Assembly (NCBI GenBank): GCA_023411815.1
Contig: JAEYOJ010000108.1
Coordinates: 1-64,000, forward strand
Direction: 5' to 3'
Length of the DNA: 64,000 nt
Source: Pseudomonadota bacterium
GTDB taxonomy: Bacteria > Desulfobacterota > Desulfovibrionia > Desulfovibrionales > Desulfovibrionaceae
Shown: positions 8,249-17,604 of the stretch, piece by piece
How the letters are laid out: every line of letters starts with the position of its first letter
Position numbering within the stretch: position 1 is the first letter of the stretch
Made by a program: the position numbers and the translations under genes
The notes under the pieces: generated by a model
Told to the model about the DNA's origin: nothing
Seen by the model: only the letters and a program-made list of their open reading frames with translations
Databases searched by the model: none

Positions 8249-8701
8249 TCAGGCCTCGATCTCGATCTTGCGGCTCCTGGAAGCCTCGTCCTTGGGCAGG
8301 CTGATGCGCAGCACGCCCTTGTCGAACTTGGCCTTTATGCCCTCCTGCTTGACCTTTACCGGCATGGGCACGGAGCGGAAGAAGGAGCCGTAGCTGCGCT
8401 CGATGCGATGGTAGTTCTCCTTCTTCTCCTCTTCCTCGAACTTCTTCTCCCCTTTGATGATGAGCTGGTTGTTCTCCAGGCTGATGTCCACGTCCTTGGC
8501 CTCCAGGCCAGGCAGCTCGGCCTTGACCATGACCTCGTTCTCGCTCTCGCTCACGTCCACCGAGGGGAATTCAGTCTTCTCCAGCATGGAGAGCCCACCG
8601 AACGGGCTGCGCCAGAACTCCTCCATGAGGTCGGACATGCTGGCGGGGAGGCCGGTTTCGGCGGAACGACGGCGCATTGCAGGAAGAAGATTCCTTAGCA
8701 T
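8249..8701 (-). CDS. Hsp20/alpha-crystallin small heat-shock protein
   Basis: ATP-independent holdase chaperone, 150 residues, typical length. The alpha-crystallin domain runs from about residue 46 (FPSVDVSESENEVMVKAELPG) through NQLIIKGEKK to the conserved KAKFDKGVLRISLPK near the C-terminus. It ends with a KIEIEA tail carrying the I-x-I type motif for oligomer contacts. The start at ATG 8701 follows a strong AAGGAGG. Upstream is a promoter-like TTGACA/TACGAT pair and downstream a clear terminator, so it is a single-gene transcript. I see no convincing sigma-32 or CIRCE element. Confidence 0.95.
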   Translation of the reverse strand: MLRNLLPAMRRRSAETGLPASMSDLMEEFWRSPFGGLSMLEKTEFPSVDVSESENEVMVKAELPGLEAKDVDISLENNQLIIKGEKKFEEEEKKENYHRIERSYGSFFRSVPMPVKVKQEGIKAKFDKGVLRISLPKDEASRSRKIEIEA

Positions 8702-8747
8702 ATAGCCACCTCCTTGAAATCTATTGCGATTACTTCTTCACTCCTTA

Positions 8748-8775
8748 ATCGTAACTCTATGCAAGAGCCTGTCAA
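8748..8775 (-). promoter_or_regulatory. Sigma-70-type promoter candidate for hsp20
   Basis: Minus-strand TTGACA (8770-8775) and TACGAT (8748-8753) are separated by 16 bases, about 50 bases before the Hsp20 start codon. Confidence 0.45.
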
Positions 8776-8855
8776 TGACGTCTTTGAACCTGACGCCACA
8801 ACCGTCAGTCGTGCGCAGGCCTTTTCAAGAGCAGGAGAGGCAGGTATGGAGAGCC

Positions 8856-9770
8856 ATGCATGATTTCCTGACTCACGCCGCCAGGCAGGAGCGCGTGCGC
8901 GCTTTCCTGGATCGTCTGGGCGCGACCCCGCCGCAAGTGCTGCTCCTGGAGGGCGGCCGCGATTCAGAACGCGAGGCTCTGGCCCTGTATTGGGCCTGTC
9001 GGCTCAACTGCGCCCGCTCGCTGGCCTGCAAATCCGATCAGTCAGGCCAGGCGGCGCTGCTCGCTCCGGCGGCCCAGCCCAAGGCCGAGCCCTGCGGCGC
9101 ATGCCCCGAGTGCGGGCAGGTCCTGGAAAAGGTCCACCGCGATCTCGTGTTCATCGACGGCCGGTCCGAAAGCATCAAGATAGACATGGTCCGCGAGCTG
9201 CGCTCACTCATGGGCGAGCCGCCCAGAGGCCAGGGCAAGCGGGTCATCGTGCTCTGCGAGGCCCAGGCCCTGCAGCCCGAGGCGGCCAACTTCCTGCTCA
9301 AGTCCATGGAGGAGCCCAGGCCGGGCAACGTATTCGTGCTCACCGCCCCGCAGCGCGAGCGGCTGCTGCCCACGCTCGTATCGCGCAGCTTCGTGCTCAC
9401 CCTGGCCTGGCCCGAGGCCTGGGAGTCCCACGGCCCTGCCGCCGAAGGCGAGGACCCCACGGAATGGGCCGGAGCCATGGGCGAGTTCTGGCGCACCGGA
9501 CGCGGCTGGTTCGAGCGCACCTCGGACAAGGGCCGCCTGGATGCCCCGCTTGCCGCCCGCGTGCTCGTGGAGTGCCAGCGCGCCTTGGCCGGCGCGATGT
9601 CCGGGCGCGACGATTTCGGCCGGAGCCTGCACGGCCTGGATCCAGAATCCCTGCGCCGGCTCGGCGCGGCCCTGGACATGGCCCAGGAGTGCCTGGAATA
9701 TAGGGTCAACCCGGCCCTGACCCTGGACTGGCTGGCCGTGACCGGATTCTCCCTGACGCGGGGACGCTAG
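8856..9770 (+). CDS. holB: DNA polymerase III delta-prime subunit
   Basis: Clamp-loader subunit that opens the beta clamp with the DnaX proteins. 304 residues from the ATG at 8856 (MHDFLTHAARQERVRAF). The frame is open to 8724, but the extra part is not HolB-like. Delta-prime features: LLLEGG in place of a true Walker A lysine loop, a zinc-binding cysteine set (ACKSD and CGACPECG), KIDMVRELRSLMGEPP, RVIVLCEAQALQPEAANFLLK, and the sensor-1 region VLTAPQRERLLPTLVSR. The gene after it starts only 6 bases past its stop codon, so the two are likely co-transcribed. Confidence 0.85.
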   Translation: MHDFLTHAARQERVRAFLDRLGATPPQVLLLEGGRDSEREALALYWACRLNCARSLACKSDQSGQAALLAPAAQPKAEPCGACPECGQVLEKVHRDLVFIDGRSESIKIDMVRELRSLMGEPPRGQGKRVIVLCEAQALQPEAANFLLKSMEEPRPGNVFVLTAPQRERLLPTLVSRSFVLTLAWPEAWESHGPAAEGEDPTEWAGAMGEFWRTGRGWFERTSDKGRLDAPLAARVLVECQRALAGAMSGRDDFGRSLHGLDPESLRRLGAALDMAQECLEYRVNPALTLDWLAVTGFSLTRGR

Positions 9771-9776
9771 CAGGCT

Positions 9777-10808
9777 ATGCGCTGGCCGCGCGTGGACATC
9801 GACACGCCGCACGGCCCACTCCAGGCCATCGCCCCGGCCGTGATCACGGCCAGCCGCGCCACGGACATACCTGCCTTCCACTCCGGCTGGATGCTGAATC
9901 GCCTGGCGGCCGGCTGGTGCCGCTGGGACAACCCTTTCGGCGGCCCTGCGCAATACGTGTCCTTCGCGTGCCTGCGGGCCGTGGTCCTGTTCACCAAGAA
10001 TCCCCGGCCCGGCCTTGGCCTGCTGCGCGAGCTGGAGCGCCGGGGCCTGCCCTTCTGCATCCACGTCACGCTCAACGACTACGAACCCGAAGGCTGGGAG
10101 CCCGGCCTGCCGCCTCTGGACCAGCGCGTTCGCGATTTCACCGAACTGTCGCAGTGGCTGGGCCGCGAGCGCTTGATCTGGCGCTTCGACCCCTTGCTGT
10201 GCAGCGAAACCACGCCGCCACGCGAGCTGCTCCGCAGGCTGGAGTTCCTGGGCGAACGGCTGCACGCGCACACCGAGCGGTTCGTGTTCAGCTTCGCGCA
10301 CCTGGAACGCTACGCCAAGGTGCGCCGCAATCTTACGGCGGCCGGAGTGAGGGCGCGCTCGTTCAGCCCGGCCGAGATGCATGACATTGCCGGACGCGTG
10401 GCCGATCTCTGCCGTGCATGGGACCTGACGGCCTCCGCCTGCGGAGAAGAATTCGATTTCACGGACTGCGGAATCGAGAAAGGCCGCTGCGTAAACCCGG
10501 AGTTGCTCCAGCGTCTGGCACCGGAAGATGAAGAGCTTGCCCGGCTGTATGGGCTGCCCCGCGTCCAGCAAGGTCTGCTGCCCGGCGCGCCGAAGCCGCT
10601 CGGCTCTCCCAAGGATACTGGCCAGCGCAAGGACTGCGGCTGCGCGCCGGCCAAGGACATCGGCGGCTACTCCACCTGCGGACACGGCTGCGTATACTGC
10701 TACGCCAACAGCTCGCCCGAGGCCGGAAGGCGCAGCGCCGCGCGCGTCGATGGGCGATCAGAGGCGCTTAAACCGGGCGTCGCGGAGCCAGGGAGAGGGA
10801 TAAGATAA
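9777..10808 (+). CDS. DUF1848 family protein with a radical-SAM-like cysteine cluster
   Basis: 343 residues. It begins with the family's ITASRATDIPAFHSGWMLNRL segment, followed by VVLFTKNPRP and WRFDPLLCS. Near the C-terminus is CGCAPAKDIGGYSTCGHGCVYCYAN, in which the CxxxCxxC-like spacing, GYSTCGHGCVYCYA, suggests an iron-sulfur or zinc site. DUF1848 proteins are broadly conserved and uncharacterised as far as I know. The start is 6 bases past holB. The last 40 residues are low-complexity and rich in Arg and Gly; the coding end runs into a repeat-rich intergenic region. Confidence 0.8.
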   Translation: MRWPRVDIDTPHGPLQAIAPAVITASRATDIPAFHSGWMLNRLAAGWCRWDNPFGGPAQYVSFACLRAVVLFTKNPRPGLGLLRELERRGLPFCIHVTLNDYEPEGWEPGLPPLDQRVRDFTELSQWLGRERLIWRFDPLLCSETTPPRELLRRLEFLGERLHAHTERFVFSFAHLERYAKVRRNLTAAGVRARSFSPAEMHDIAGRVADLCRAWDLTASACGEEFDFTDCGIEKGRCVNPELLQRLAPEDEELARLYGLPRVQQGLLPGAPKPLGSPKDTGQRKDCGCAPAKDIGGYSTCGHGCVYCYANSSPEAGRRSAARVDGRSEALKPGVAEPGRGIR

Positions 10809-10818
10809 GAGATAAGAT

Positions 10819-10861
10819 GCCTCCGGCGGCTGGGGGAAATCATTCCCCCCGGACCCCCCGC
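10819..10861 (+). repeat. Dispersed repeat, family B, copy 1 (GCCTCCGGCGGC element)
   Basis: Reads GCCTCCGGCGGC, then a G-run/C-run hairpin around ATCATT, then GGACCCCCCGC. A second copy in the opposite orientation lies at 11806-11844, so the two flank trpA as an inverted pair. I recall related elements from Desulfovibrio genomes. Confidence 0.7.
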
Positions 10862-10867
10862 ATTTTT

Positions 10868-10904
10868 GAGCGAATTCGAGGCCGAAGCGGCCTCGAATTC
10901 GCTC
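10868..10904. terminator. 17-bp perfect hairpin downstream of trpA
   Basis: Positions 10868-10884 pair perfectly with 10888-10904 around a 3-base loop. It is 25 bases past the trpA stop codon and would end the super-operon transcript. The U-run is on the wrong side for the minus strand (A-run after the stem), so termination may need help, or the stem may protect the 3' end. Confidence 0.55.
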
Positions 10905-10928
10905 AGAAGGGTGACGAGGCGTGGAGCG

Positions 10929-11705
10929 CTACTTCCAGCGGGCCATGAAGCCGGCGGAGTCGCCGCCCTGGTCCAGGTGCTTGATGAGCGAGCTGCCGAA
11001 GACCACGGCGTCGATCGTGTCGCCGAAGGCGGTCAGCTGCTCGGGCCTGGAGATGCCGAAGCCCAGGGCCAGGGGCACGTCGAACACGCGCTTGGCCACG
11101 GCCAGCCTGCCGGCGATTTCCTCGGGCAGGCTCGTGCGCTCGCCCGTGGTGCCCAGCACGGACACGAAGTACACGTAGCCTCGCGCGTTCTCGGCGTAGA
11201 GTCGCATGCGCTCCTCGCTCGTGTTCAGGCCTACCAGTGGGATGAGGTCCAGGCCGCTGGCCGCCAGGGCCTTGGTCATGTCCTCGGATTCCTCCATGGG
11301 CAGGTCGGGCACGATGAAGCCGGTCACGCCCGCCTCGGCGGCATCGGCCGCCAGCCTGTCCAGGCCGTACTTGTAGAACGGGTTGTAGTAGCCCATGAGC
11401 ACGATCCCGGCCTTGAAGCCGCCCTTGCGCTTTTTCAATTCGGCCAGAATCCAGTCCAGCGTGACGCCGGCTTCGAGGCACTGCAGGGAAGCCCGCTCCA
11501 CCACCGGGCCGTCGGCCACGGGATCGGAGAACGGCACGCCGATCTCGATGATGTCCGCCCCGCTCCTGTCCAGAGCCTCCAGCTCCTTCCAGAAGCGCTC
11601 CTTGTCCGGGTAGCCTGCCGGCAGGTATGGGATGAGCGCCTTGCGGCCGGCCTCGACTGCCTCGCGTATTTTCTGCTCCAGTTTGGATATCGTCAGTGTG
11701 GTCAT
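10929..11705 (-). CDS. trpA: Tryptophan synthase alpha subunit
   Basis: Cleaves indole-3-glycerol phosphate to indole, which tunnels to TrpB. 258 residues, standard TIM-barrel length. The catalytic acids are in EIGVPFSDPVADGPV (E49 and D60 in E. coli numbering); the phosphate loop is GFGISRPEQ and later VVFGSSLIKHL. The start at ATG 11705 (MTTLTISKLEQKI) matches family starts, although the ribosome site (GTGAG) is weak. Unlike the rest of the operon it is separated from trpB by 142 bases holding a family-B repeat. It is the last gene of the super-operon. Confidence 0.95.
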   Translation of the reverse strand: MTTLTISKLEQKIREAVEAGRKALIPYLPAGYPDKERFWKELEALDRSGADIIEIGVPFSDPVADGPVVERASLQCLEAGVTLDWILAELKKRKGGFKAGIVLMGYYNPFYKYGLDRLAADAAEAGVTGFIVPDLPMEESEDMTKALAASGLDLIPLVGLNTSEERMRLYAENARGYVYFVSVLGTTGERTSLPEEIAGRLAVAKRVFDVPLALGFGISRPEQLTAFGDTIDAVVFGSSLIKHLDQGGDSAGFMARWK

Positions 11706-11805
11706 ATGCACGCTCACTTTGTTCGCGGGTTGTTTATTCGCTTCCTCATATCTCCCCCGGCGCGGTTGCGGCCCGAGTCTTCGAGGGACGCGGCCGCGCC
11801 GAAAC

Positions 11806-11844
11806 GCGGGGTCCAGGGGAATCATTCCCCTGGCCGCCGGAGGC
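11806..11844 (-). repeat. Dispersed repeat, family B, copy 2, between trpB and trpA
   Basis: Minus strand reads GCCTCCGGCGGC, then a 10-bp hairpin (CCAGGGGAAT pairing with ATTCCCCTGG), then GACCCCGC. It begins 3 bases after the trpB stop codon and splits an otherwise compact operon. It lacks a U-run, so transcription probably continues. Confidence 0.7.
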
Positions 11845-11847
11845 GTC

Positions 11848-13029
<1,182 letters not shown>

Positions 13030-13049
13030 GTGTCACGTCCTTTAAAGGT

Positions 13050-13673
13050 TCATCGCCGGCAGGCGGCGATGGCGGTTCGTACTTTCTCGATGTCCTTGAG
13101 GCCGGGGGCGGATTCCACGCCGGAGTTGAGATCCGCGCCGGCCAAGTTCGCGTTCGCGCAGGCCTCGATGGCCGCGCCGACGTTGTCAGGCCCCAGGCCG
13201 CCGGCCAGCAGCCAAGGACGCGGGCTTTTCAACCTGGCCAGGGCCGCGAGATCCAGGCTTCTGCCGTGGCCCCCGCCGGATGTTCCCGCGTCCAGCAGGA
13301 ACATGGCGCAGTCCGCGAAACGGGCCATGTCCTGGGCCAGATCGTCCAGGCTCGCATAGCGTTCCGGCCAGAAGACCTTGATGACCCGCTCGAAACCCAC
13401 GGCGCGACAGAACTCCGGGTCCTGTCCGCCATGAAGCTGGACGTAGTCGAGCCTGGCTTCGTCCAGGGCAAGGCGGACTCCCTCCACGGTTTCCTTGACG
13501 AAAACGCCGACTTTGCGTGCGCGGCAGATGTGTTCCGGTCCCAGGGAGGCCGGGAAGCCGGGGGTAACAAAACGCGGGCTGGCCGGGTGGAAGATGAAAC
13601 CCAGCAGATCGGCTCCGGCCTCTGCGCAGAGTCGAGCGTCCACGAGCCTGGTCAGTCCGCAGACCTTGACCAT
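13050..13673 (-). CDS. trpF: Phosphoribosylanthranilate isomerase
   Basis: Amadori rearrangement of phosphoribosylanthranilate; 207 residues. Starts MVKVCGLTR with the catalytic Cys in KVCG. The general-acid Asp is in FLLDAGTSGGGHGRSLDL, and the phosphate loops are LLAGGLGPDNV and DLNSGVESAPG. The ATG at 13673 overlaps the trpC stop codon by one base, giving strong coupling. It is a separate gene, not fused to trpC as in E. coli. Confidence 0.96.
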   Translation of the reverse strand: MVKVCGLTRLVDARLCAEAGADLLGFIFHPASPRFVTPGFPASLGPEHICRARKVGVFVKETVEGVRLALDEARLDYVQLHGGQDPEFCRAVGFERVIKVFWPERYASLDDLAQDMARFADCAMFLLDAGTSGGGHGRSLDLAALARLKSPRPWLLAGGLGPDNVGAAIEACANANLAGADLNSGVESAPGLKDIEKVRTAIAACRR

Positions 13674-14464
13674 CACAGCGTGAGCCCTCCGTCGCGCACC
13701 CTGCCGGTCAGCTCGGCCAGCTTGCGGCCGGGGTCCTTGTGCTCCATGAGCGCCGTGCCCACGAGCAGGGCGTCGTAGCCCGCGTTCTCCAGGGCCGCGG
13801 CGTCGCCCTCGTCCTTGATGCCCGAGGCCGCGATCCACAGTTCGCCCGGGCGTTTGTCCCTGATGAGCCGGAAGGCGTTCTGCGCTTCGACCTCCAGGGT
13901 GTCCAGGTCGCGTGTGTTGACCTGGATGATCCAGGCCCCGGCGTCGCGGGCGTGGGACAGATCGCGCTCGTCGAAGATTTCCACCACGGGGTCGAGCCCC
14001 AGGTCGCGGGCCTTGACGATCATGGCCGACAGGTCGTTGATGTTCGGGACCATGCGCGCGATGAGCAGCGCGGCCGAGGCGGGCGTGGCCGCCGTGGCCA
14101 AGAGTTGCAGCGGGTCGAACAGGAAGTCCTTGCGCAAGATGGGCAACCCCGGCCCGGCCATGAGCGCGATGAAGTCCAGGCTGCCCTTGAAGAAGGTCTT
14201 CTCGGTCAGGCAGGAGATGGCCGCCGCGCCGTTGGAGGCGTACAGCAGGGCGACCTCCTCGGGCGACATGCGCAGGTTGATCTCGCCGCGCGAGGGCGAG
14301 GCGCGCTTGTATTCGGCTATGACGGCGCGCCGGGCCTTGGCCCGAACGGCCTCGCTGAAGGACGGCCGCTTGCCCTTGAATGGCCTGGGCAGCGTGCCGG
14401 CCTGCTCGTGTTGGCGCAGCCGCTCGATCTCATCCAGCTTGGCTTGGCGGAACTTTTCCAGCAT
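13673..14464 (-). CDS. trpC: Indole-3-glycerol phosphate synthase
   Basis: Closes the indole ring from CdRP; 263 residues. The catalytic region AVIAEYKRASPSRGEI carries the conserved Glu and Lys, with LRKDFLFDPLQL and QVNTRDLDTLEV further on and the phosphate loop ASGIKDEGD...LVGTALM. The ATG at 14464 lies in an ATGA overlap with trpD. The N-terminus MLEKFRQAKLDEIERL fits the family. Confidence 0.96.
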   Translation of the reverse strand: MLEKFRQAKLDEIERLRQHEQAGTLPRPFKGKRPSFSEAVRAKARRAVIAEYKRASPSRGEINLRMSPEEVALLYASNGAAAISCLTEKTFFKGSLDFIALMAGPGLPILRKDFLFDPLQLLATAATPASAALLIARMVPNINDLSAMIVKARDLGLDPVVEIFDERDLSHARDAGAWIIQVNTRDLDTLEVEAQNAFRLIRDKRPGELWIAASGIKDEGDAAALENAGYDALLVGTALMEHKDPGRKLAELTGRVRDGGLTL

Positions 14465-15474
14465 CAGGCGACTCCCATGGTTGCGAGGTGCCCGGCCGCG
14501 CGTCCCGAGCGCACGGCCTCCAGGGCCTTGGTCGCTGCGGACTGGAGTGGGATGCCCTCCAGCAGGTGCAGGGCCATGGCCAGATTGACGGCGACCATCT
14601 TCTGCGCGGGCTCGGGCCCGCCGCCGGACAGGATGGCTTTGAGCATTGTAAGGGATTCCTGCGGACCGGCGACGGTCACGGCCTCGGCCCGGTCGTCGGC
14701 CAAACCTAGCTCGGCCGGGTCCACGCACGAGCGCTCGACCTTGCCGTCACGCACGTAAGCAACTTCGCCTGGGCCAAAGGGCGTCAGCTCGTCGTAGCCG
14801 CCCGCGCCGTGCACAACTGCCGCGCGCTCCACCCCCGTCAGGCGCAGGGCCTCGGCGATGAGCATGAGCAGCCCCTCGTTGGGCACGCCCAGGACCTGGT
14901 GCGTGGGCCGGGCCGGATTGAGCAGCGGGCCAAGCAGGTTGAACAGGGTGCGGATGCCCAGGGCCTTGCGCAGTGGCATGACGTGGCGGAAGGCCGGGTG
15001 GAATCCGGGGGCGAAGAGGAACACGAAGCCGGACTTGTCCAGGGCCGCGCCCACGGCCTCGGGGCCGGTGTCCAGGGCCACGCCCATGGCCTCCAGCACG
15101 TCGGCCGAGCCGGACTTGCTCGACACGGAGCGGTTGCCGTGCTTGACCACCTTGTGCCCCAGCGAGGCCAGGATGATGGCCACGGCCGTGGAGCAGTTGA
15201 AGCTGTGCTTATTGTCGCCGCCCGTGCCGCAGGTATCGATGCGCGGCCCGGACAGGCCGGGCACGAGGCGGGCGTGGGCCAGGCATGCACCCACGGCGGC
15301 GGCCAACTCCTCGGGCGTCTCGCCCTTGGCGCGCAGCCCCATGAGCATGGCCCCGGCCTGGCCTTCGGACAGCTCGCCGGACATGAGCCTGCCGAAGGCT
15401 CCCTCGGCCTGCTCGCGGGGCAGGTTCCGGCCCTGGGCTAGGTTCTCCAGCACGGTTTTCATGAACTCGGGCAT
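14464..15474 (-). CDS. trpD: Anthranilate phosphoribosyltransferase
   Basis: Transfers phosphoribose from PRPP to anthranilate; 336 residues. The hallmark DTCGTGGDNKHSFNCSTA loop binds PRPP and magnesium. KHGNRSVSSKSGSADVLEA and MPLRKALGIRTLFNLLGPL follow as expected. It is a stand-alone TrpD, not fused to TrpG. The start ATG at 15474 has AGGGGGAT upstream. It overlaps trpC and lies 13 bases after trpG. Confidence 0.97.
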   Translation of the reverse strand: MPEFMKTVLENLAQGRNLPREQAEGAFGRLMSGELSEGQAGAMLMGLRAKGETPEELAAAVGACLAHARLVPGLSGPRIDTCGTGGDNKHSFNCSTAVAIILASLGHKVVKHGNRSVSSKSGSADVLEAMGVALDTGPEAVGAALDKSGFVFLFAPGFHPAFRHVMPLRKALGIRTLFNLLGPLLNPARPTHQVLGVPNEGLLMLIAEALRLTGVERAAVVHGAGGYDELTPFGPGEVAYVRDGKVERSCVDPAELGLADDRAEAVTVAGPQESLTMLKAILSGGGPEPAQKMVAVNLAMALHLLEGIPLQSAATKALEAVRSGRAAGHLATMGVA

Positions 15475-15487
15475 ATCAATATCCCCC

Positions 15488-16069
15488 TTAGGCTTGGCTG
15501 AGGATTGCCTGCGGGAAGTTGGCCAGCAGCTTCGGCCCTTCCGGAGTCAGGATCGATTCAGGATGGAACTGCACCCCGGCCCAGGGCCGGTCGCGGTAGC
15601 GCAGGCCCATGACCTCGCCCTGGTCGGTGCGGGCCGTGACTTCTATGTTCTCGTGCGCGGGCGTGGCCATGACGAGGAGCGAGTGGTAGCGGCAGACCTC
15701 GAAAGGATTGGGCAGGCCCGTGAACAAGCCCCGGCCGTCATGCTCCACCATGGAAGTCTTGCCGTGCATGATCCTGCTCGCGATCTCCACCGGCGCTCCC
15801 GCGATGTGCCCCAGGATCTGGTGGCCCAGGCACACGCCCAGCACGGGCACGCTTGCTGGCAGCCGGGCCAGGAACTCCAGGCACAGGCCGGCGTTCTCGG
15901 GGCGGCTTGGGCCGGGCGAGATGCAGACCATGGACAGTTCGCCGGACCCGGCCAGGTCGAGGATGCGCTCGTTGTCGTTGCGCAGCACAACGGGATCGCG
16001 GCCCTGCTTCTGAAACTCCTGCACCAGGTTGAAGGTGAAGGAGTCGAAATTGTCAATCAGCAAAAACAT
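15488..16069 (-). CDS. trpG: Anthranilate synthase glutamine amidotransferase subunit
   Basis: Supplies ammonia to TrpE; 193 residues, class I glutaminase. The catalytic Cys is in GVCLGHQILG, and the His-Glu pair is in GVQFHPESIL. The N-terminus LLIDNFDSFTFNLV is diagnostic. The gene overlaps the 3' end of trpE by 17 bp, which suits 1:1 synthesis of the two subunits. Confidence 0.97.
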   Translation of the reverse strand: MFLLIDNFDSFTFNLVQEFQKQGRDPVVLRNDNERILDLAGSGELSMVCISPGPSRPENAGLCLEFLARLPASVPVLGVCLGHQILGHIAGAPVEIASRIMHGKTSMVEHDGRGLFTGLPNPFEVCRYHSLLVMATPAHENIEVTARTDQGEVMGLRYRDRPWAGVQFHPESILTPEGPKLLANFPQAILSQA

Positions 16070-17468
16070 CCGTGGCCTCCTCTCCGCGCAGGACCTTGGA
16101 CATGGCCCGCGACTTGTTGCCGACCTCCTCCCATTCCTTTTCCGGCACCGAATCGTAGACGATGCCCGCGCCAGCCTGGTAGCAGACCTTGTTGTTCCGG
16201 ACCCACAGACTGCGGATGGTGATGCCCGTGTCCAGGTCCACCCGGCCGTCGGTCAGGCCGACCCAGCCCACGGCCCCGCCGTACGGACCGCGCGGCAGAT
16301 CCTCCAGGTCGGCGATGATCTCCATGGCCCGCACCTTGGGCGCGCCGGAAAGGGTTCCGGCCGGAAAGGCCGAGGCCAGCACGTCCATGGCGTCCAGGCC
16401 GGATTTGAGTTTGGCCCCGACGTAGGAGGTCAGGTGCATGACGTGCGAAAAGCGCTCGACCTGCATGAACTTCTGCACGCTCACGCTGCCCGGCGTGGCG
16501 ATGCGGCCCAGGTCGTTGCGGCCCAGGTCCACGAGCATGACGTGCTCGGCGCGCTCCTTGGGGTCGGCCAGCAGGTCCACGGCATAGGCCGCGTCCTCGG
16601 ATTCGCCCACTCCGCGCGGCCGGGTGCCGGCGATGGGCCGCGTCTCCAGGCTTCCATCGTCGCAGCGCACGAGCAGCTCGGGCGAGGAGCCGGCCAGGAC
16701 CACGCCCGGCAGCTTCATATAGAACATGTAGGGCGACGGGTTGACCTGACGCAGACGGCGGTAGAGCACGAAGGGGTCGCCGCTGAAGTCGGCCTCGAAG
16801 CGCGAGGAGAGCACGACCTGGATGCACTCGCCCTGGCGGATGAGCTCCTTGGCCGCCTCCACCGAGCGCATGTAGCCTTCCTTGCCGGGCCGGGGGGCGA
16901 CCTCGCCCACCACGGGCATGGCCGGCTTGCGCAGGATGCGCGCGGTGTTCATCTCCGGCTTGGCCTCGGCGTCCAGGCTCAGGTAGCAGCAGCGGTGGTG
17001 CAGGTGGTCGTAGAGCACCACTTGGCCTGGCAGCGCCAGGCAGGCCTCGGCGTCCGCCGGACGGACCACGGGAGCGAGCTTGGGCTCGAACAGCCCGGCC
17101 AGGCCATAGCCGAAGTAGCCGTACAGGCCTCGCGTGGCCGGCGGCAGGCTTCCGAAGCCTTCTGGCGGCGTGATGCGCAGGGCGGCGGCCGCGGCCTTGA
17201 CGCCCTGGACCCAGTCCTGGCCGTCCAGCCTGGTCAGCGGGGACAGCCGCTTGTCCGGGGCCGATACGGCCAGCTTGCCTCCACGGCAGGCGAGTATAAG
17301 GCGGAAATCCCACAGGATCAGGCTGTAGCGGCCCAGGCGGCCGTCCACCTCGGCGCTTTCGAGAAGAATTCCGGGCGAGTCGCCGACGAGCCCCAGGTAG
17401 AGGCTGATGGGCGTCTGCACGTCGGCGGGCATCCAGCAGCCCGTCTGCCTCAGCGTGATAATCTGCAT
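16053..17468 (-). CDS. trpE: Anthranilate synthase component I
   Basis: Converts chorismate to anthranilate; 471 residues. Chorismate-binding motifs include IAGTRPRGVG, DLGRNDLGRIATPGSV, AGTLSGAPKVRAMEII and GAGIVYDSVPE. GILLESAEVDG near residue 40 matches the LLES motif that forms the tryptophan feedback site in TrpE, so allosteric inhibition is expected. The start at ATG 17468 follows AAGGAGAG. The frame is open upstream to 17633 across a terminator, but that extension is not TrpE-like. A Trp attenuator lies directly in front. Confidence 0.96.
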   Translation of the reverse strand: MQIITLRQTGCWMPADVQTPISLYLGLVGDSPGILLESAEVDGRLGRYSLILWDFRLILACRGGKLAVSAPDKRLSPLTRLDGQDWVQGVKAAAAALRITPPEGFGSLPPATRGLYGYFGYGLAGLFEPKLAPVVRPADAEACLALPGQVVLYDHLHHRCCYLSLDAEAKPEMNTARILRKPAMPVVGEVAPRPGKEGYMRSVEAAKELIRQGECIQVVLSSRFEADFSGDPFVLYRRLRQVNPSPYMFYMKLPGVVLAGSSPELLVRCDDGSLETRPIAGTRPRGVGESEDAAYAVDLLADPKERAEHVMLVDLGRNDLGRIATPGSVSVQKFMQVERFSHVMHLTSYVGAKLKSGLDAMDVLASAFPAGTLSGAPKVRAMEIIADLEDLPRGPYGGAVGWVGLTDGRVDLDTGITIRSLWVRNNKVCYQAGAGIVYDSVPEKEWEEVGNKSRAMSKVLRGEEATDVFAD

Positions 17469-17503
17469 GTGCCTCTCCTTCCGATTTATTGTATTTATTA
17501 ACG

Positions 17504-17604
17504 AAAAAGGCCGCGTTCCTCGGGGAGGAACGCGGCCTTTGGATACACCAGTCGCCACAGAAGCTTTACGCCCCTCCCCGTTGCTTGTCGTCGCGCCACC
17601 ACCA
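17504..17604 (-). promoter_or_regulatory. Trp attenuator in front of trpE using the 3' end of tyrA as leader peptide
   Basis: Minus strand, in order: three tandem TGG codons of tyrA (17596-17604); segment 2 CGGGGAGGGGCG (17569-17580) ending at the tyrA stop codon (17566-17568); segment 3 CGTTCCTCCCCG (17521-17532); and a perfect 16-bp terminator stem (17525-17540 with 17506-17521, loop CCC) followed by TTTTT. Segment 3 lies inside the terminator's 5' arm and loop and can pair with segment 2 over 12 bp (10 Watson-Crick, two G-U). A ribosome stalled at the Trp codons leaves segment 2 free, so the antiterminator forms. A ribosome at the stop codon covers it, so the terminator forms. Sequence and pairing are seen; the mechanism is inferred from classical trp attenuation. 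Confidence 0.85.

Noticed and set aside
8724..8855. Longer HolB N-terminus starting at 8724 or 8775
   Set aside because: The extra residues overlap the hsp20 promoter, show no HolB similarity and have no ribosome site; the family start fits the ATG at 8856.
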